NCBI GenBank assembly: GCA_947561585.1
Contig: CANNZV010000503.1
Span: forward strand, 434,001 to 498,000
Length of the DNA: 64,000 bases
Reading direction: 5' to 3'
DNA from: Caprella mutica
Lineage: Eukaryota; Arthropoda; Malacostraca; Amphipoda; Caprellidae
Below the pieces are notes generated by a model. It made no database searches. It saw only the letters and a list, made by a program, of their open reading frames with translations, and had not been told where the DNA came from. The position numbers were made by a program, and so were the translations under genes. This document shows positions 37,889 through 49,974 of the stretch, piece after piece. Positions within the stretch are counted from its first letter, which is position 1. Each line of letters starts with the position of its first letter.

Positions 37889-38601
37889 GTTCACTATAGA
37901 CTTCTTATAGTCTATAGTGAATATCACGTTCACTATAGACTTCTTATAGTCTATAGTGAATATCACGTTCACTATAGACTTCTTATAGTCTATAGTGAAT
38001 ATCACGTTCACTATGGACTTCTTATAGTCTATAGTGAATATCACGTTCACTATAGACTTTTTATAGTCTATAGTGAATATCACGTTCACTATGGACTTCT
38101 TATAGTCTATAGTGAATATCACGTTCACTATAGACTTCTTATAGTCTATAGTGAATGTCACGTTCACTATAGACTTCTTATAGTCTATAGTGAATATCAC
38201 GTTCACTATGGACTTCTTATAGTCTATAGTGAATATCACGTTCACTATAGACTTCTTATAGTCTATAGTGAATATCACGTTCACTATAGACTTCTTATAG
38301 TCTATAGTGAATATCACGTTCACTATGGACTTCTTATAGTCTATAGTGAATATCACGTTCACTATAGACTTCTTATAGTCTATGGTGAATATCACGTTCA
38401 CTATATGGACTTCTTATAGTCTATAGTGAATATCACGTTCACTATAGACTTCTTATTGTCTATAGTGAATATCACGTTCACTATAGACTTCTTATAGTCT
38501 ATAGTGAATATCACGTTCACTATGGACTTCTTATAGTCTATAGTGAATATCACGTTCACTATAGACTTCTTATTGTCTATAGTGAATATGACGTTCACTG
38601 T
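37889..38601. repeat. 39-bp palindromic satellite, 18 copies plus a partial
   Basis: Each 39-bp unit contains ttcactatagact, a 6-base loop (tcttat) and agtctatagtgaa, a perfect 13-bp inverted repeat, then a tatcacg linker. Eighteen units run from 37889 with almost no drift, only single-base variants (atggact, ttattgt, gaatgtc). One 2-base insertion (tatatgg) lies near 38402. Since 39 is divisible by three and the unit is palindromic, both strands stay open for about 180-200 codons. Those frames (repeats of NVIFTIDYKKSIV on -) reflect the repeat, and I do not call them genes. Confidence 0.96.
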
Positions 38602-41600
38602 AATCTGGCTCATGAAATTAGCGCAGATTAAGATTTCAGTCACCCTACATAGTTAAACTATTGATGTGCCTTCAACTTATAGTGTTCGTTTGTTATTAGG
38701 TTTTACGCGTTGTAAAGGAGAATTGAAAGGCATTGACTATTGCAGTTATTGATGGAGGGAAATGACAACGGTACCTGTAACCTGATACAAAATACGAGTG
38801 TTACAATATGCTAATGATATGGATTATAAATAAATGGTACATAGTAGTAACTGCATATAGTGAGAACATGATTTAAATAAAAGACCTAGTGATATAAAAA
38901 TGAAATACAAAGGACTTTAAAGAAGAAAAGAAAAGATAGCTATAAAGGAATGAACAGTAGTTTTTAAAGGCTAAATCAAGAAATAGAAATTCAATTGCAA
39001 AAGAGAATAAAGATTTAGAGAAATGAAGGTATATTTAAATCAACTCTAAATTTTTGTACTGTTATTTAGTTTTGATTTGTAGACAATAATCACCAACTGT
39101 AATATTTTTTATTTATAACAATGGAGAATCTATCACTAACATTAGAAACTAAATTGGTAGGTACTTTGATAATATGGAAACAATATAGGATTTGCCTTAT
39201 TAATAAAAGCTATAGAAATTAATAAATACACTGCACAAAAAGAAAAAAAGTGTCTTACCTAAATTTGGGGAACACTAACGAATAGGCACAGTTTTTAAGG
39301 TGTTACACACTTGACAGCTAGTTTAAATCTGCCTGAAAAGATGTAAAATTTAAATATTGATAATTGGTAACTAGATGGTGCTATAGAAAATATGAGATAT
39401 TTCAAAATAATTTCAACACTTGAACGGATTTAATCGAAATCGATTACATTCACTATAGACTTCTTTATGTGTCATACTGTACACTGTATAGTATAGATAT
39501 ATAATAATTATAATCTTCATTGATAAAATTGGTTACATCTTTTACAGTGAAACAAATAATAATTTTTACAATACAAAATACTTATTAATCAAGCCTATAC
39601 GAAGGAAATTCTTTTCAGGTAGATATTAAATGAAATACATAAATTGCGTGAAATGCTAAACAAATTAGGTTGAGAGAAAAAAATTATGAAAGTTGAATAA
39701 CCGATTAAGTACTAGGCTATGTACTTTAAGTAAGTGTGCTGTTCCTTGAATTGTACATACATAACAAAAGTATTCAAAATCAATCATTTAATAATAAATG
39801 CATGTTGATCCTATAATAATTTGACTCGTTGCATAATTACAATCCAGAAAATAAATTATTCACATGTATAACCATGTTAGATCCCTATTCTATATATATT
39901 ATTTATTAATGCATATTGATGTAAATGAACAATATATGATAATAATATTGTTTACTTATTTCACACCAAGCAATAATAACATGCAATTTTTATTATAAAA
40001 TATCTCTATCAATTTATATTCCGCAGGTTATCGTTATTTATAAAATTCATTCTGTAAATATCATTATCCGATAATTGGTACTTCTCCTTTATCCTACTAT
40101 TATTGGAAAATAAAATTAGATAATCACTTATGATAAATTACTATTGACAATTAATAGAAAGAAGTGGATACACCAATCAAAAACTACAATCGATTATAAA
40201 GATCATCAGTAGTCTAAGACGATAGATTCGATTAAAATATAATTCACTAGTTTAAAAAGGACGGAAATTTATTTTTAAAAAGGCATTGCAATTTTTAGTA
40301 ATTTTTAGAAATATTTTAGTGTTTCGTCTTTCGTCGGACATTCTAGACATAAATGCGATAAAATACCATCAATATTTATCGTTATTGACAATACTATTGG
40401 ATCTGTAATAAATCGGAATATATAAATATTCCGAATGGCTTATAGCTATTTAAAAAGTTACCAGTATCGACTAAAAATTAAGATTTATATTCAATCATAT
40501 TGTCTTATAGCGAATAGAGCTATCATAAATATCATATTTCTTTCTATAGGTCTTCATAATTGGAAAATAAATCCAGTAAATCCATATATTATTGTGATTC
40601 AATAATACCTAAGAAATTCTCCACCGCTCTTATTTTTCTATGAATCCTTTCCATATATACAATACATATGAAGCTCACGTTTGAAAGAATCCTGTTATTT
40701 ATTGAATGGTAAACAGAACGAGCGGGAGTAAATATAGAATTTAAAAGTGAATTTACTGGACAGTATATATGGGATTATTGATGTGAAAACTAAATGTTGT
40801 TCAATTTAAAAAAAATTAAATCGTTTCAATAATATAATCATTGAAAATAAGAAAGACACTTTGTTTACTCCATGAATTGATAAATTTCCCCTTTGACACA
40901 ATAAATTTGATACAATGTAATAATATTAAATTTCATGAATAAATACATTCAAAATACTCAGCCGATAATGATATAATACGCTGAAAGCATGATTTAATAT
41001 TCACATTGATAATTATTAAAGAAGTATCTGTATATCTTAAAATAATTAATGACATTTTTTGTAAGGTTTATGGTCAATTTTTTTACATTACTTGAGAAAT
41101 TAATCCACTGAGCTACACTCCTTTACTTTTAAAGAAAATACCTCAAATTATTTACGCTGATAAATCAAATAGAGCAATTGGAAAATAAATCATATGACCT
41201 TTTCAGAATTTACTGAGGAATTCAAATATCCGAATAATACGTTGCATGATAAATAAGAAGAAATATCAAGGTAAAATACCAGGTATGAAGGCAGCTCTTT
41301 AGTGAATAAATCAGAGGGACTTATTTAATATTCCCTTTATGACAGCTTCTTAGGGATTCCAAGATATTACAAAACGATCTCCAGTATTTTGTGAAAATCT
41401 TCTAGTGCTATGGACATCTAAGTAAATGACAGTATTGTTGATACTTTTTGAAGTCCGTTTCGTTATCATCCATTGAATATTTAAATTAAATCATGTTTTC
41501 AATATTGAGATTCTTCATTATTACTTATTTAGCTGATAACCTAATTCTCAAATCAATCACATTGTGGCATATGAGCTCTTATATATAGCTACTGCATTTG

Positions 41601-41822
41601 ATTTCCAATTCGAAGATACGAAATTCAATGGAAATAGAATTTTATTGCTTCTGTAAATAAAGCTTCAGTATTCAATAATTTAAACTTACATTAAATATCA
41701 TTTCCATTATATCTCAGATCTGGGTAATTTTCCATATTTTCTGTTTTCAAGACATCTGAAAAACTATCCAATTTAACAGCTGGTAGACTCGCCTTAAAAA
41801 TGAGGCCTGCAAAATTTGGAGA
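38602..41822. other. AT-rich sequence; one stray palindrome-unit half at 39448-39465
   Basis: cattcactatagacttctt at about 39448 matches the first half of the 39-bp unit, 850 bp beyond the array. It may be an ancestral or dispersed copy. The motif near 40317-40345 is shared with 31417. No gene recognised. Confidence 0.5.
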
Positions 41823-42007
41823 TACAGTAGAACTCCTCTATAGTGAACTCCTCTATAGTTAATGAGTTAGGAAGTACTCCGTATAGTCAACAAATTTTCT
41901 TTACTCTGCCATAAAATAGCATTCAGTCTTCTAAAACAGCTGATCGTCTTAGACTGGTTTTCATCGCAGACTGAAACAAAATTGTTCACTATACGGGATA
42001 CTCTTAA

Positions 42008-42879
42008 GGGGACCGTCCGTAAATTTTGTAAACAAATTTATTAATAAAGCTACGGTTATGAAACTTGGTTCCTAAATATAAAATTGAATAATATTATGTT
42101 TTTGTTCGTGGCATTTTTTCGATTAGACGCATAGAAAACAAGTTATTCGAATTTCGAACGAATTTCGAACTGGGTATTCAAACATGTACTTCTAATACAG
42201 TTTTTGAAGCTACGGGTTTGCGGTTTTTTTCATTCGATTCTCCTGGTGATTCACTACAAAAGCCTGAAGATCGATTTTTGAATTTCGAATTAGTTTACGA
42301 AAAATTTGATTTTTCGTGAAAAAACTAAAATTTTCAAAAAAAAAAAAATTATATTTCTAAAAAAAAAAAATTGTATTTCGAAATTCAAAAATCGATCCTC
42401 AAGCTTTTGTAGAGAATTACCAGGAGAATCGAATGAAAAAAACCGCAATGCTCTAGTTTCAACCAAAAAAATGTGCGGGGTTTTGAATTACAAGATTTGT
42501 AGATCTCAAAATTAGTAGGAATTTCCTTTCAAAGTTTGATGATCTGACTCGCAGCATCCATCCACTTCGAAGGTTTAGGGATAACTGAGCAATCTTTCTT
42601 TGCATTCATTGATGTGGGCGTTATATAGTGGTAGGTTAGATACCAGATATAGCGAGATAATTAATTATTACGAATTATAATTGGCTGAGAGATGGTTTTT
42701 AGAGTACATATTGACTCCCTATCCCCCGGCCCACTTTTCCCTTTCTCCCTCTCCCCAGGGGGTTAGAGTTATACGAGACTTCTGATATTTTGCACACACT
42801 ATAAGAAGGTTATAAAACAACTATTTACACAATAAAAAAAAAAAGATAAAATTTTGAGATTTCTCCGCGGACGGTCCCC
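42008..42879. mobile_element. Nested foldback-type element flanked by TTAA, 872 bp
   Basis: The ends ggggaccgtccg (42008) and cggacggtcccc (to 42879) are perfect 12-bp inverted repeats. TTAA flanks both (42004-42007 and 42880-42883), although a TA duplication with one more terminal base is also consistent. Inside, 42221-42290 and 42377-42446 form a ~70-bp inverted pair with about four mismatches, and weaker symmetry extends outward. TTAA is used by piggyBac and Kolobok transposases. No transposase frame is present. A 69-codon + frame over the A-runs is spurious. Confidence 0.82.
42221..42446. repeat. ~70-bp-arm inverted repeat in the nested element
   Basis: gcggtttttttcattcgatt opens the left arm and its complement closes the right arm. 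The 86-base spacer contains A-runs. The transcript would fold into a long hairpin. Confidence 0.88.
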
Positions 42880-42904
42880 TTAACTATAGAGGAATTCTAC
42901 TGTA

Positions 42905-43140
42905 TCTAATCAATAGAACCGTTACAGTAATTTAATTAAATTGTTATGTTTCGTTACTCTCCTGGTTCACGTTACCCCTACATTTGCTATCGCCTTACAA
43001 TCGGTACTCCATTTTACGGTTAGGATATGTCCCATATTTCAACTCCAATATATAAAACTCTATACAAAGTATTTCATTTCGAAATGAGAAGATCGCGTGA
43101 ATGCTAAAAGGCTCTCTAAATATTTTCTTTTTATTTGCAG
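42905..43140. other. AT-rich sequence upstream of candidate exon
   Basis: Ends with a T-rich tract and ttgcag, a good splice acceptor context. Confidence 0.4.
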
Positions 43141-43260
43141 TCGGAAAAGCATGGAAATGTTATGGGAAACCGTCAGAGAAGAAAAGTGCTCCTCAGAACA
43201 CAATCTATTATGGAGGCTTATTTTGGAAAATTATTTCTTTTTCCACTACACTCTTCTTGG
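43141..43260 (+). CDS. Candidate internal exon, 120 bp
   Basis: A pyrimidine-rich tract (ttttctttttatttgcag) precedes it, and gtaagt, a consensus donor, follows directly. Composition is less AT-rich than the flanks. The length is exactly 40 codons, and all three frames are open across it, so the phase is undetermined. Frame 2 gives a Glu/Leu/Trp-rich peptide and frame 3 a Lys/Tyr/Phe-rich one, with no domain that I recognise. In phase terms frame 2 could join the candidate exon at 49634. This is splice-signal evidence only and could be chance. Confidence 0.3.
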
Positions 43261-43619
43261 TAAGTCACAGGAGACTTTATCTTCAGAAATACGGAGACTC
43301 CCAAGAACATAATTATTTGTCTAAGTTATTGAGGTTTTTAAGCCATGAACACTAAAAATTTAATAGTGATTAAAATATGTTAAAAAATATTATTTCGATC
43401 TGACATATAAATTGATACGTTATTTTAAATTTCTAAAAATAAACCGAGGTTCCAATTATTTTGTCATCACAAGTGCAAATGCACATTTTATTTCTACATA
43501 TAGTGGGAGTGACATTCCTTATTCATAAAACAGACCTATTCGTATGTTTGGCGTTCACCGTTTAACGCTACTTACAGTTTCGCTAGCTACGAGGGCTTAG
43601 ATTTTTGTGTTAGGTTTAC

Positions 43620-43885
43620 TCGTAGACTCAATTTACTATCACCACTTCATTTTCCTCTTCCATCCATGAGTGTAGCCACCGGTTCTTGTGTCCCGTTTCA
43701 TCACATTCCTTTTCTGCATCCGTGAGTATTGACTCCGACTGGTGGACTCCGAATTTGCTCATCTAGTCATTTTTCATTCAGAATGCTTCTCCGAGTCCCT
43801 TGTATTTAATTTCCTTTCCTTTTGATGTCTGAGATATTGCCTTTGTTTCCGAAGCAGACATTAAACCACTACAAAATTTCATCTT
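43620..43885 (-). pseudogene. Broken coding-like segment, unidentified
   Basis: On the minus strand, 43862 down to about 43787 reads as a 27-residue Ser/Lys/Gly peptide to a stop. After two stops another open run to about 43646 gives a polar peptide with KNRWLHSWMEEENE. GC is above the local background. Residue use looks protein-like, and the stops suggest a decayed gene or transposon fragment. No family recognised. Confidence 0.3.
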
Positions 43886-45159
43886 ATCCCTGAAAAGACC
43901 CTAAAAATATATAGCATTAGAGACCAGGGGTCCTCACAGACAGGTTCATAATTATATAGTTAAAAGCTCCTTTAAATTTTCTAATTTCAAACCAAATATT
44001 GAAAGGATGTGTTCCAAATATCCCAATATTATTCTATTCTCCACACTGATTGTATACAAATTATTCACGCTATAGGTGATCGCTACTAATGCTCTCTTGA
44101 CAGGTGTTGCAGTTCATCTTAGATTTCCGTCTTCCATATAGAAGGGCAGAAGTAACATATCTTGATCTAGTTTTTTTGTTCTGCTGAATAACATGAACGG
44201 GACGAGATTGATCATAGAATGGTTGGGATGACCTTAGCTAATATTCCTGTAATTAATTTTGTTAGTGACGCAACAGCTCTTATATTTCATCCGGGCTTTA
44301 GAGATATGCTTGGTATCTAAAGATATAAAAACTAAATAGAGAAAAACGAGTTGTTATCTATTCGATTTATAAACAGGACATAAACAATTAAAGTCACAGA
44401 ATTTCAGCCACTCAAGCAGATTACATATTTTTTATAGTATGGATCTATATTCCCACCTGAACGGGTCTTTCTTTCCAGGGTTAAAAAATGTTATATATTT
44501 GAATTCCTGCAACTGATAATAAATGCAGCGTTTGAAATTGTATTCCATATTCATAAGTTTATTCCAACTTCAATAACATGCAAATTAATTATTTTATTTC
44601 TTCATTGGTCAGTTGAGTTTATACCAGCAATGAAATATTGTTACACTCATAGCTGCATTAGATACAGTCTCGTTATGATTTATTGGATCAATTTAGTGTG
44701 CTATCAGTTGAGTGGGGGGTGACACATGTATATCGTTTTCAAAGCTATAACATGTGCGATCCATTTGTTGGTTTTGAGGATGTGATCTGAGATATGAGTG
44801 TCCATATGTGCCTCGCATCGTCTTATTACTTACGTGAGCTATGAAAGCACAGCCATGACATGTTATATTATAGAGATAAAACCTAATCTTATGATATTCA
44901 GGATACATTTTTGATTCATGGATAATATATTTATTAAATGTTATTAATCTTTTTGGTTTCATTTCAAATGACGTTTAGCGATTCTTAAAAAATTCTTCTG
45001 CTAAAGTGAAAAATGTATGAAATAAATTAATGCAATTGAATTGTAAGGTAACTGTTCGGAGAATGATACCAATAAATAACTCGAGGAATAATATTTCAAT
45101 TGAAACGTGGACAGATTTTTTTCAATTGTATTTCAAGATTGTCATTTAGCTAATTTATA
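43886..45159. other. AT-rich sequence; weak 89-codon frame at 44693-44962 (-)
   Basis: The frame has mixed composition with several His and Cys but no motif or context. Nothing else is recognised. Confidence 0.45.
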
Positions 45160-45352
45160 ATAGTTAATAATACTTATATAATAGTTAATAAAATTTCTTA
45201 TAATAGTAGTTTCTTATATTTTTATAATAGTAAATAATATTTTATAATAGTTAATAATATTTTATAATAGTAAATAATATTTTATAATAGTAAATAATAT
45301 TTTATAATAGTAAATAATATTTTATAATAGTAAATAATATTTTATAATAGTT
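45160..45352. repeat. 20-bp AT tandem repeat (tttataatagtaaataatat)
   Basis: About nine copies, tight in the centre (45230-45345) and degraded upstream. Confidence 0.92.
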
Positions 45353-46430
45353 AATGATCTACATAATAATAAATAGTTGCTTTATTTTATTAAACTATTC
45401 ATATTTTCGATTAATGAACATGGTCACACTAACGAAATTATATGCTTGAAACACATGAGCAACATTTATTTACCTAATCCCAAAACTTAAAGATGAAGTT
45501 TGATAGATGATGACCTTCAGACTGCGTGATTAATGAGTCGCTATATTTGAAGATTGAAACAGTTTTCGGAAAAATGTAAAAATTAAAAACATTACAATCT
45601 CAACCTTGAAATCAGACAAATTCCCAAAAGACAAACTTACGATATTTCATAATAAAAGTTTACGACACAAACACACTCTCTTGGGTGTTTGAGAACAAGC
45701 ATTAGAATTCATGATTTTAATGAATTAAAATTTCAGAATTACATTGTTTATTTACATAATTAAGTAACTGATTTAATTATTTTCTATTAATAGGAAATGA
45801 AAGTGGGGAACTAACTGATATTATTCTATTAGCACAAATATGAAAAAAAAACAGCTTACTGCTTATCAGAAATGTTTTTTTTTGTGATGATCGGATAGAG
45901 GGTTGGACACAACATAATTAGGCCCTGTCCTGGAAAAGTCGCTTCTGTTCACCTTATAAGAAAGAAGTCACTTCTTAACTGCTAGAAAAACTTTCTGCCT
46001 AGACAAAAAAACAGTTATCACAATAAATAACTTGCCCTTTACATACATATAGATATAGGATAGACAAATTTGTTGCTAGAGAGTCTTCAACGGATTTTCT
46101 GGGTTTTTGGGTGTATGGGGAAAGACGTAGGAGTTTTCCTAGAACAAATAAACAACCAGCCGATTACAAATCTGCTTATTATTTAAATTATTATTTAAAT
46201 CTCTTAATTATTTTTACCTTGAAAAACTTCATCCAAACTTAATGCATGCTTATAGATACATGAAACTTGTAACCAAAATTAAAAAAAAAATAAGCGAAAA
46301 ATGAACATTTCTTAGATATACCGTTATTGAAATGAGCGATCAAAGAGCGAAATGTATTATATCACCTATAGCTAAGGGAAGAAGGACATAAAGAGTGGGT
46401 CTAATTCTTTGTGCATTACGAATATGTTAA
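45353..46430. other. AT-rich sequence without recognisable gene
   Basis: 45890-46010 is less AT-rich. No frame or RNA fold was recognised. Confidence 0.5.
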
Positions 46431-46750
46431 ATATATTACCTTTAGATCGAAGTGACGAAGACAGTGTTCAACAATCCCTTCCATTGGTTATCCCCACGAG
46501 ACCATAAGGGATTTACCTCGCCTAACCACACATTAGGATCAGTGAAGCGAGTAATTCAGAGGCTTGCTCATTCCCTGTAATCGACTCTGTTGCTGAGATT
46601 CTGATATTAAATCGTTCGGAATTTATGTAAACGTGCGAGGGGGAAGTGAGAAGCAACAGCAGTTTCCTTAGCACATCTCCATAAGTTTCAGTTAGTGCTT
46701 TACACGCCTAATGCTCAATATATCACTTGAGAGCTTTAGGCTGGATCTTT
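46431..46750. other. GC-elevated segment of unknown nature
   Basis: Clearly richer in GC than its flanks, yet no frame on either strand is open for long and it does not read as rRNA or tRNA. It could be a noncoding exon, a regulatory element or an old repeat. Confidence 0.35.
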
Positions 46751-48394
46751 ATTGCACACTGCAACTATACCTACCTTCACTGATTGATGGGCTACCTAAA
46801 GAGAAATTATTAGCAGTGCACTATATGTATTAATATAATTTATAATTTTATTTACATATGTGGAAATTGATCTATTGCAATTTGAATATCAATTAGTTTC
46901 ATATTTAATTTTATTATTCTATCTTGTTCCTTTTGAAATATATATTTTTGAAATGGTATATAGGTGAAACTATGACTGATGTAATTTGTCTTCAATTATG
47001 AAAAGGTCTGTTTTTTAATTAATCTAACCTAAAATTACATATCGTTTTTTTGGGAAATAATAATATAGAATTTGCATGCGAACCAAAAACAAAAATAATT
47101 CTGATACTAATAATACTATTACTAATATTACTAATACTACTACTATAAGTAAATTAATCGATCACATGTTAAAAGCATATCGACAAGAAAAAAAAAATCG
47201 ATTATGCCCATTGGTAGCCAACGATGTGGCTATTTGGACAACATATATATATTAAAGTACATAATAGTACTGTGAAATCTTATTAAGTTAGTAATGGTTC
47301 AAGATTATGTCTATTTGCTTAACGTTTGCTTCATGCCACAATAGTCTCCAGCCTGACTAACCAATTGGAAAAAGAACGAAATCTATTATGCATGGGAAGG
47401 TAGTTATTTATTTGCAACGACAGATGCATGGTAAATTTAGTGGTATTCTTTTGATAATAGAAATAGGTTCCTAATAGAGCTTATGTGATTTCTGAGTTCA
47501 TTATCTAAGAAGTGGACAAATTGATAATTTCTAGTGATTAAATTTATGATATAAATTTCTTTATCGGATAATAGATATCATTAGTATATAAAAACTTTAC
47601 CGTTTATAAATTGTTCATTGTAGCTACCAGATATAACAGAAATAATCACATGCACATATATTATCTAGCTAAAAAGGTTATTTGATTGAACTCAAGAATA
47701 TTATTACCGACTCTCTTCGTTTTTTGGTCTCAGAGACTTAATTATCTAACTTTTTGAATGAGAGCTTGAGATGAAGAACGAAAGTTTAAAATGTTGCTTT
47801 CTCGTTCATATCGTGGTAACTATGAATGAAAATAAGATTTAATATATTCTTTTATCTCAATTTTAATAGAATCCTGCAAGTAATATTTTGATTGTAATTT
47901 TACTCATTAAAACTCGAAGCTTTAAACTCATTCTGCATAGCAACTATTCTGATTATTTAAATTATTAATGCTAATATTTTACAATTTATCAAGATGAACT
48001 GTGTAATCGAATACTCAAAAATATTTTTTATTAATAAATTATATAGTAAATAAAACAAATTAAATATAAGTAAACTTCTTTCCAAGATATAAATGAGTAC
48101 CACACTACAGAATATCCATTATTGAATTAAAATTATAATCCAATAGATATCCCTATCCCAGTAATAAATTTTCCAGTATGAGCATCATAGAAAATATCTT
48201 GTCTTCATTATTCACAGTCCCAATCTATTATAAGTCTGATGGCTAACCAGAAGCTCTTTCTCACGTCAAGAAATTACTGTGATTAAGCTGCTCCGAATAT
48301 ATCAAGCCCATAAAAACTAACGAGAATCAGAATATGAGGTGAGCCTGCATGCAACTCTGGGGAAGATGGAAGGTATCGGGAAAATGGGAAAGTA
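46751..48394. other. AT-rich sequence; degenerate tac/taa trinucleotides at 47105-47148
   Basis: No gene recognised. Confidence 0.5.
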
Positions 48395-48795
48395 GTTACT
48401 TTTAGTAGTTACTTTAGTAAATTAGGTACTGCGGGTAGTTACTTTTAGTACGTAGTTACTTTGCTAAATTGTGTACTGTGGGTACGTAGTAACTTTGCTA
48501 AATTAGGTACTCTTAGTACGTAGTTACTTTGCTAAATTAGGTACTCTTAGTACGTAGTTACTTTGCTAAATTAGGTACTCTTAGTAGGTAGTTACTTTGC
48601 TAAATTAGGTACTCTTAGTACGTAGTTACTTTGCTAAATTAGGTACTGTTGGTAGTTACTTTATTACATTAAGTATTGTTAGTTACCTTGCTAAATTAGG
48701 TATTCTTTAGTTACTTTACTATATTAGGTACTCTAGTAGTTACTTTACTATATTAGGTACTCTAGTAGTTACTTTACTATATTAGTTAATTATGG
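48395..48795. repeat. 34-bp tandem repeat grading into a 26-bp repeat
   Basis: From 48395 the unit is gtagttactttgctaaatta followed by ggtactcttagtac (34 bp), about seven copies. From about 48715 it shortens to tagttactttactatattag plus gtactc (26 bp), three copies. The shorter unit looks like a deletion derivative. Confidence 0.93.
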
Positions 48796-49633
48796 TAATT
48801 GCTCTACTAAATCAATTGTTTCATAATAGTTGCTTTATAATTTACCTATAATCATTAAAAATACACTCAATAATAAATATGCAATGTAGATAAAGATGTT
48901 ACACAATTTAAGTAATTCATAAAAAGTGACATTGTAAAAGAATGCATGTGCCTTTGAATGGCAATATAATATACTTACATGATATATTATAGCCTTTACT
49001 GATTAAAGTGCACGCCATAAAATGATAATACAAGCAAGTGTCAGTTATATTGAGCTCTTCCCACTGAAGACATTAATAGTGTATAAAATAACAATGTGAC
49101 TTTAACAATGTATTCATCCTTTGAGCAATCACAATTACTATCAATTGATATTTATTGCGTTACAATTGCAAGCTCTATGATATTAAAATCTAATGAATAT
49201 AATAATTATTGAAAATATTCTAATGTCTTATTTTTTCAGTGAAATATATAAATTACTTTGTTATTATACGATTATGTTATGTATGATGTAACAATTATTA
49301 TTTTATTTTTATTTTGAATGGCTTATATAACTAGGTTAATGTATAATCATATTTTCGCACAAGATCTTTCTCTGAAAAAACTCCAACTAAAACACAAAGC
49401 AATATTAATTTGCTGAATGTTTTGCATTTTTCTTTTAGTTAACACTCTTACAATTCCAAAGAATTAGCCACGTTCAACTCACACTCGCATTGCAATTTCG
49501 CGAGATATTTTTAACTACTTGAATGCGGCGCAATAAATTCATTGTAGTAATTTTGGCATTCTTTATGATTTCTTTTGCCACAGCTTTTTGTTGACTTACA
49601 CACCAAAGTCTTGTTTCTTTTTGTAAGTTTCAG
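48796..49633. other. AT-rich sequence
   Basis: No gene recognised. It ends in a pyrimidine-rich tract. Confidence 0.45.
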
Positions 49634-49698
49634 GGCAAAGTTAATTAGCAAAGTATCCTCCTGGGAACTCTTCATTAGAGACAACATTTGGAATGAAG
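49634..49698 (+). CDS. Candidate internal exon, 65 bp
   Basis: Preceded by cttgtttctttttgtaagtt and tcag, a good acceptor. It ends gaatgaag followed by gtaaga, an almost perfect donor. Of the three frames only the second is open throughout, giving AKLISKVSSWELFIRDNIWN. No family recognised. The single open frame, strong signals and mixed residue use favour a real small exon, but there is no neighbour to confirm it. Confidence 0.33.
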
Positions 49699-49974
49699 GT
49701 AAGAGGGGGAGAGGGGGGTTGACATCTAATAAGAATGGAACTGGAATCAACAATAAGGGATCGTAACATGGGAATGAAACATGTAACAAAAAATAGGATT
49801 AATGGTAAGAACAGGTGGGAGAAATACGGCAATAATAATCAGAATTATCAAGTGAAAAGATCAGTGAAATCAAATGGAAATTAAATATGTATAGTCAAGT
49901 TAATCAAATGATGAAAAAAATGTGCAGAGATTGGTAATGTTGAATACTATTCTGGAAATAATTAAATGTGTAAT
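49699..49974. other. AT-rich sequence without recognisable gene
   Basis: Overlapping frames on both strands at 49511-49832 show no motif apart from the candidate exon. Confidence 0.45.

Larger units (their letters stand above)
41823..42904. mobile_element. pogo-like MITE interrupted by a nested element
   Basis: The ends cagtagaactcctctatagt (41825) and, reversed, cagtagaattcctctatagt (right end at 42902) are inverted repeats abutting TA on both sides (41823-41824, 42903-42904). Removing the inner insertion leaves about 200 bp, which is itself an imperfect full-length palindrome: actccgtatagtcaacaaat on the left corresponds to tcccgtatagtgaacaattt on the right, read backwards. TA duplication with CAGTAGAA-type ends suggests the pogo/Tigger branch of Tc1/mariner. 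It has no coding capacity. Confidence 0.85.

Noticed and set aside
37787..38419. Long open frames (about 184 and 204 codons) on both strands
   Set aside because: They are produced by a 39-bp palindromic repeat, whose length is a multiple of three; the peptides are simple repeats on both strands.
42306..42515. 69-codon + strand frame in the nested element
   Set aside because: Composed of Lys/Phe codons from A-runs in the loop and arm of the inverted repeat; not coding.
46431..46750. Possible rRNA fragment
   Set aside because: No segment resembled conserved small- or large-subunit rRNA cores that I know; only the composition was suggestive.
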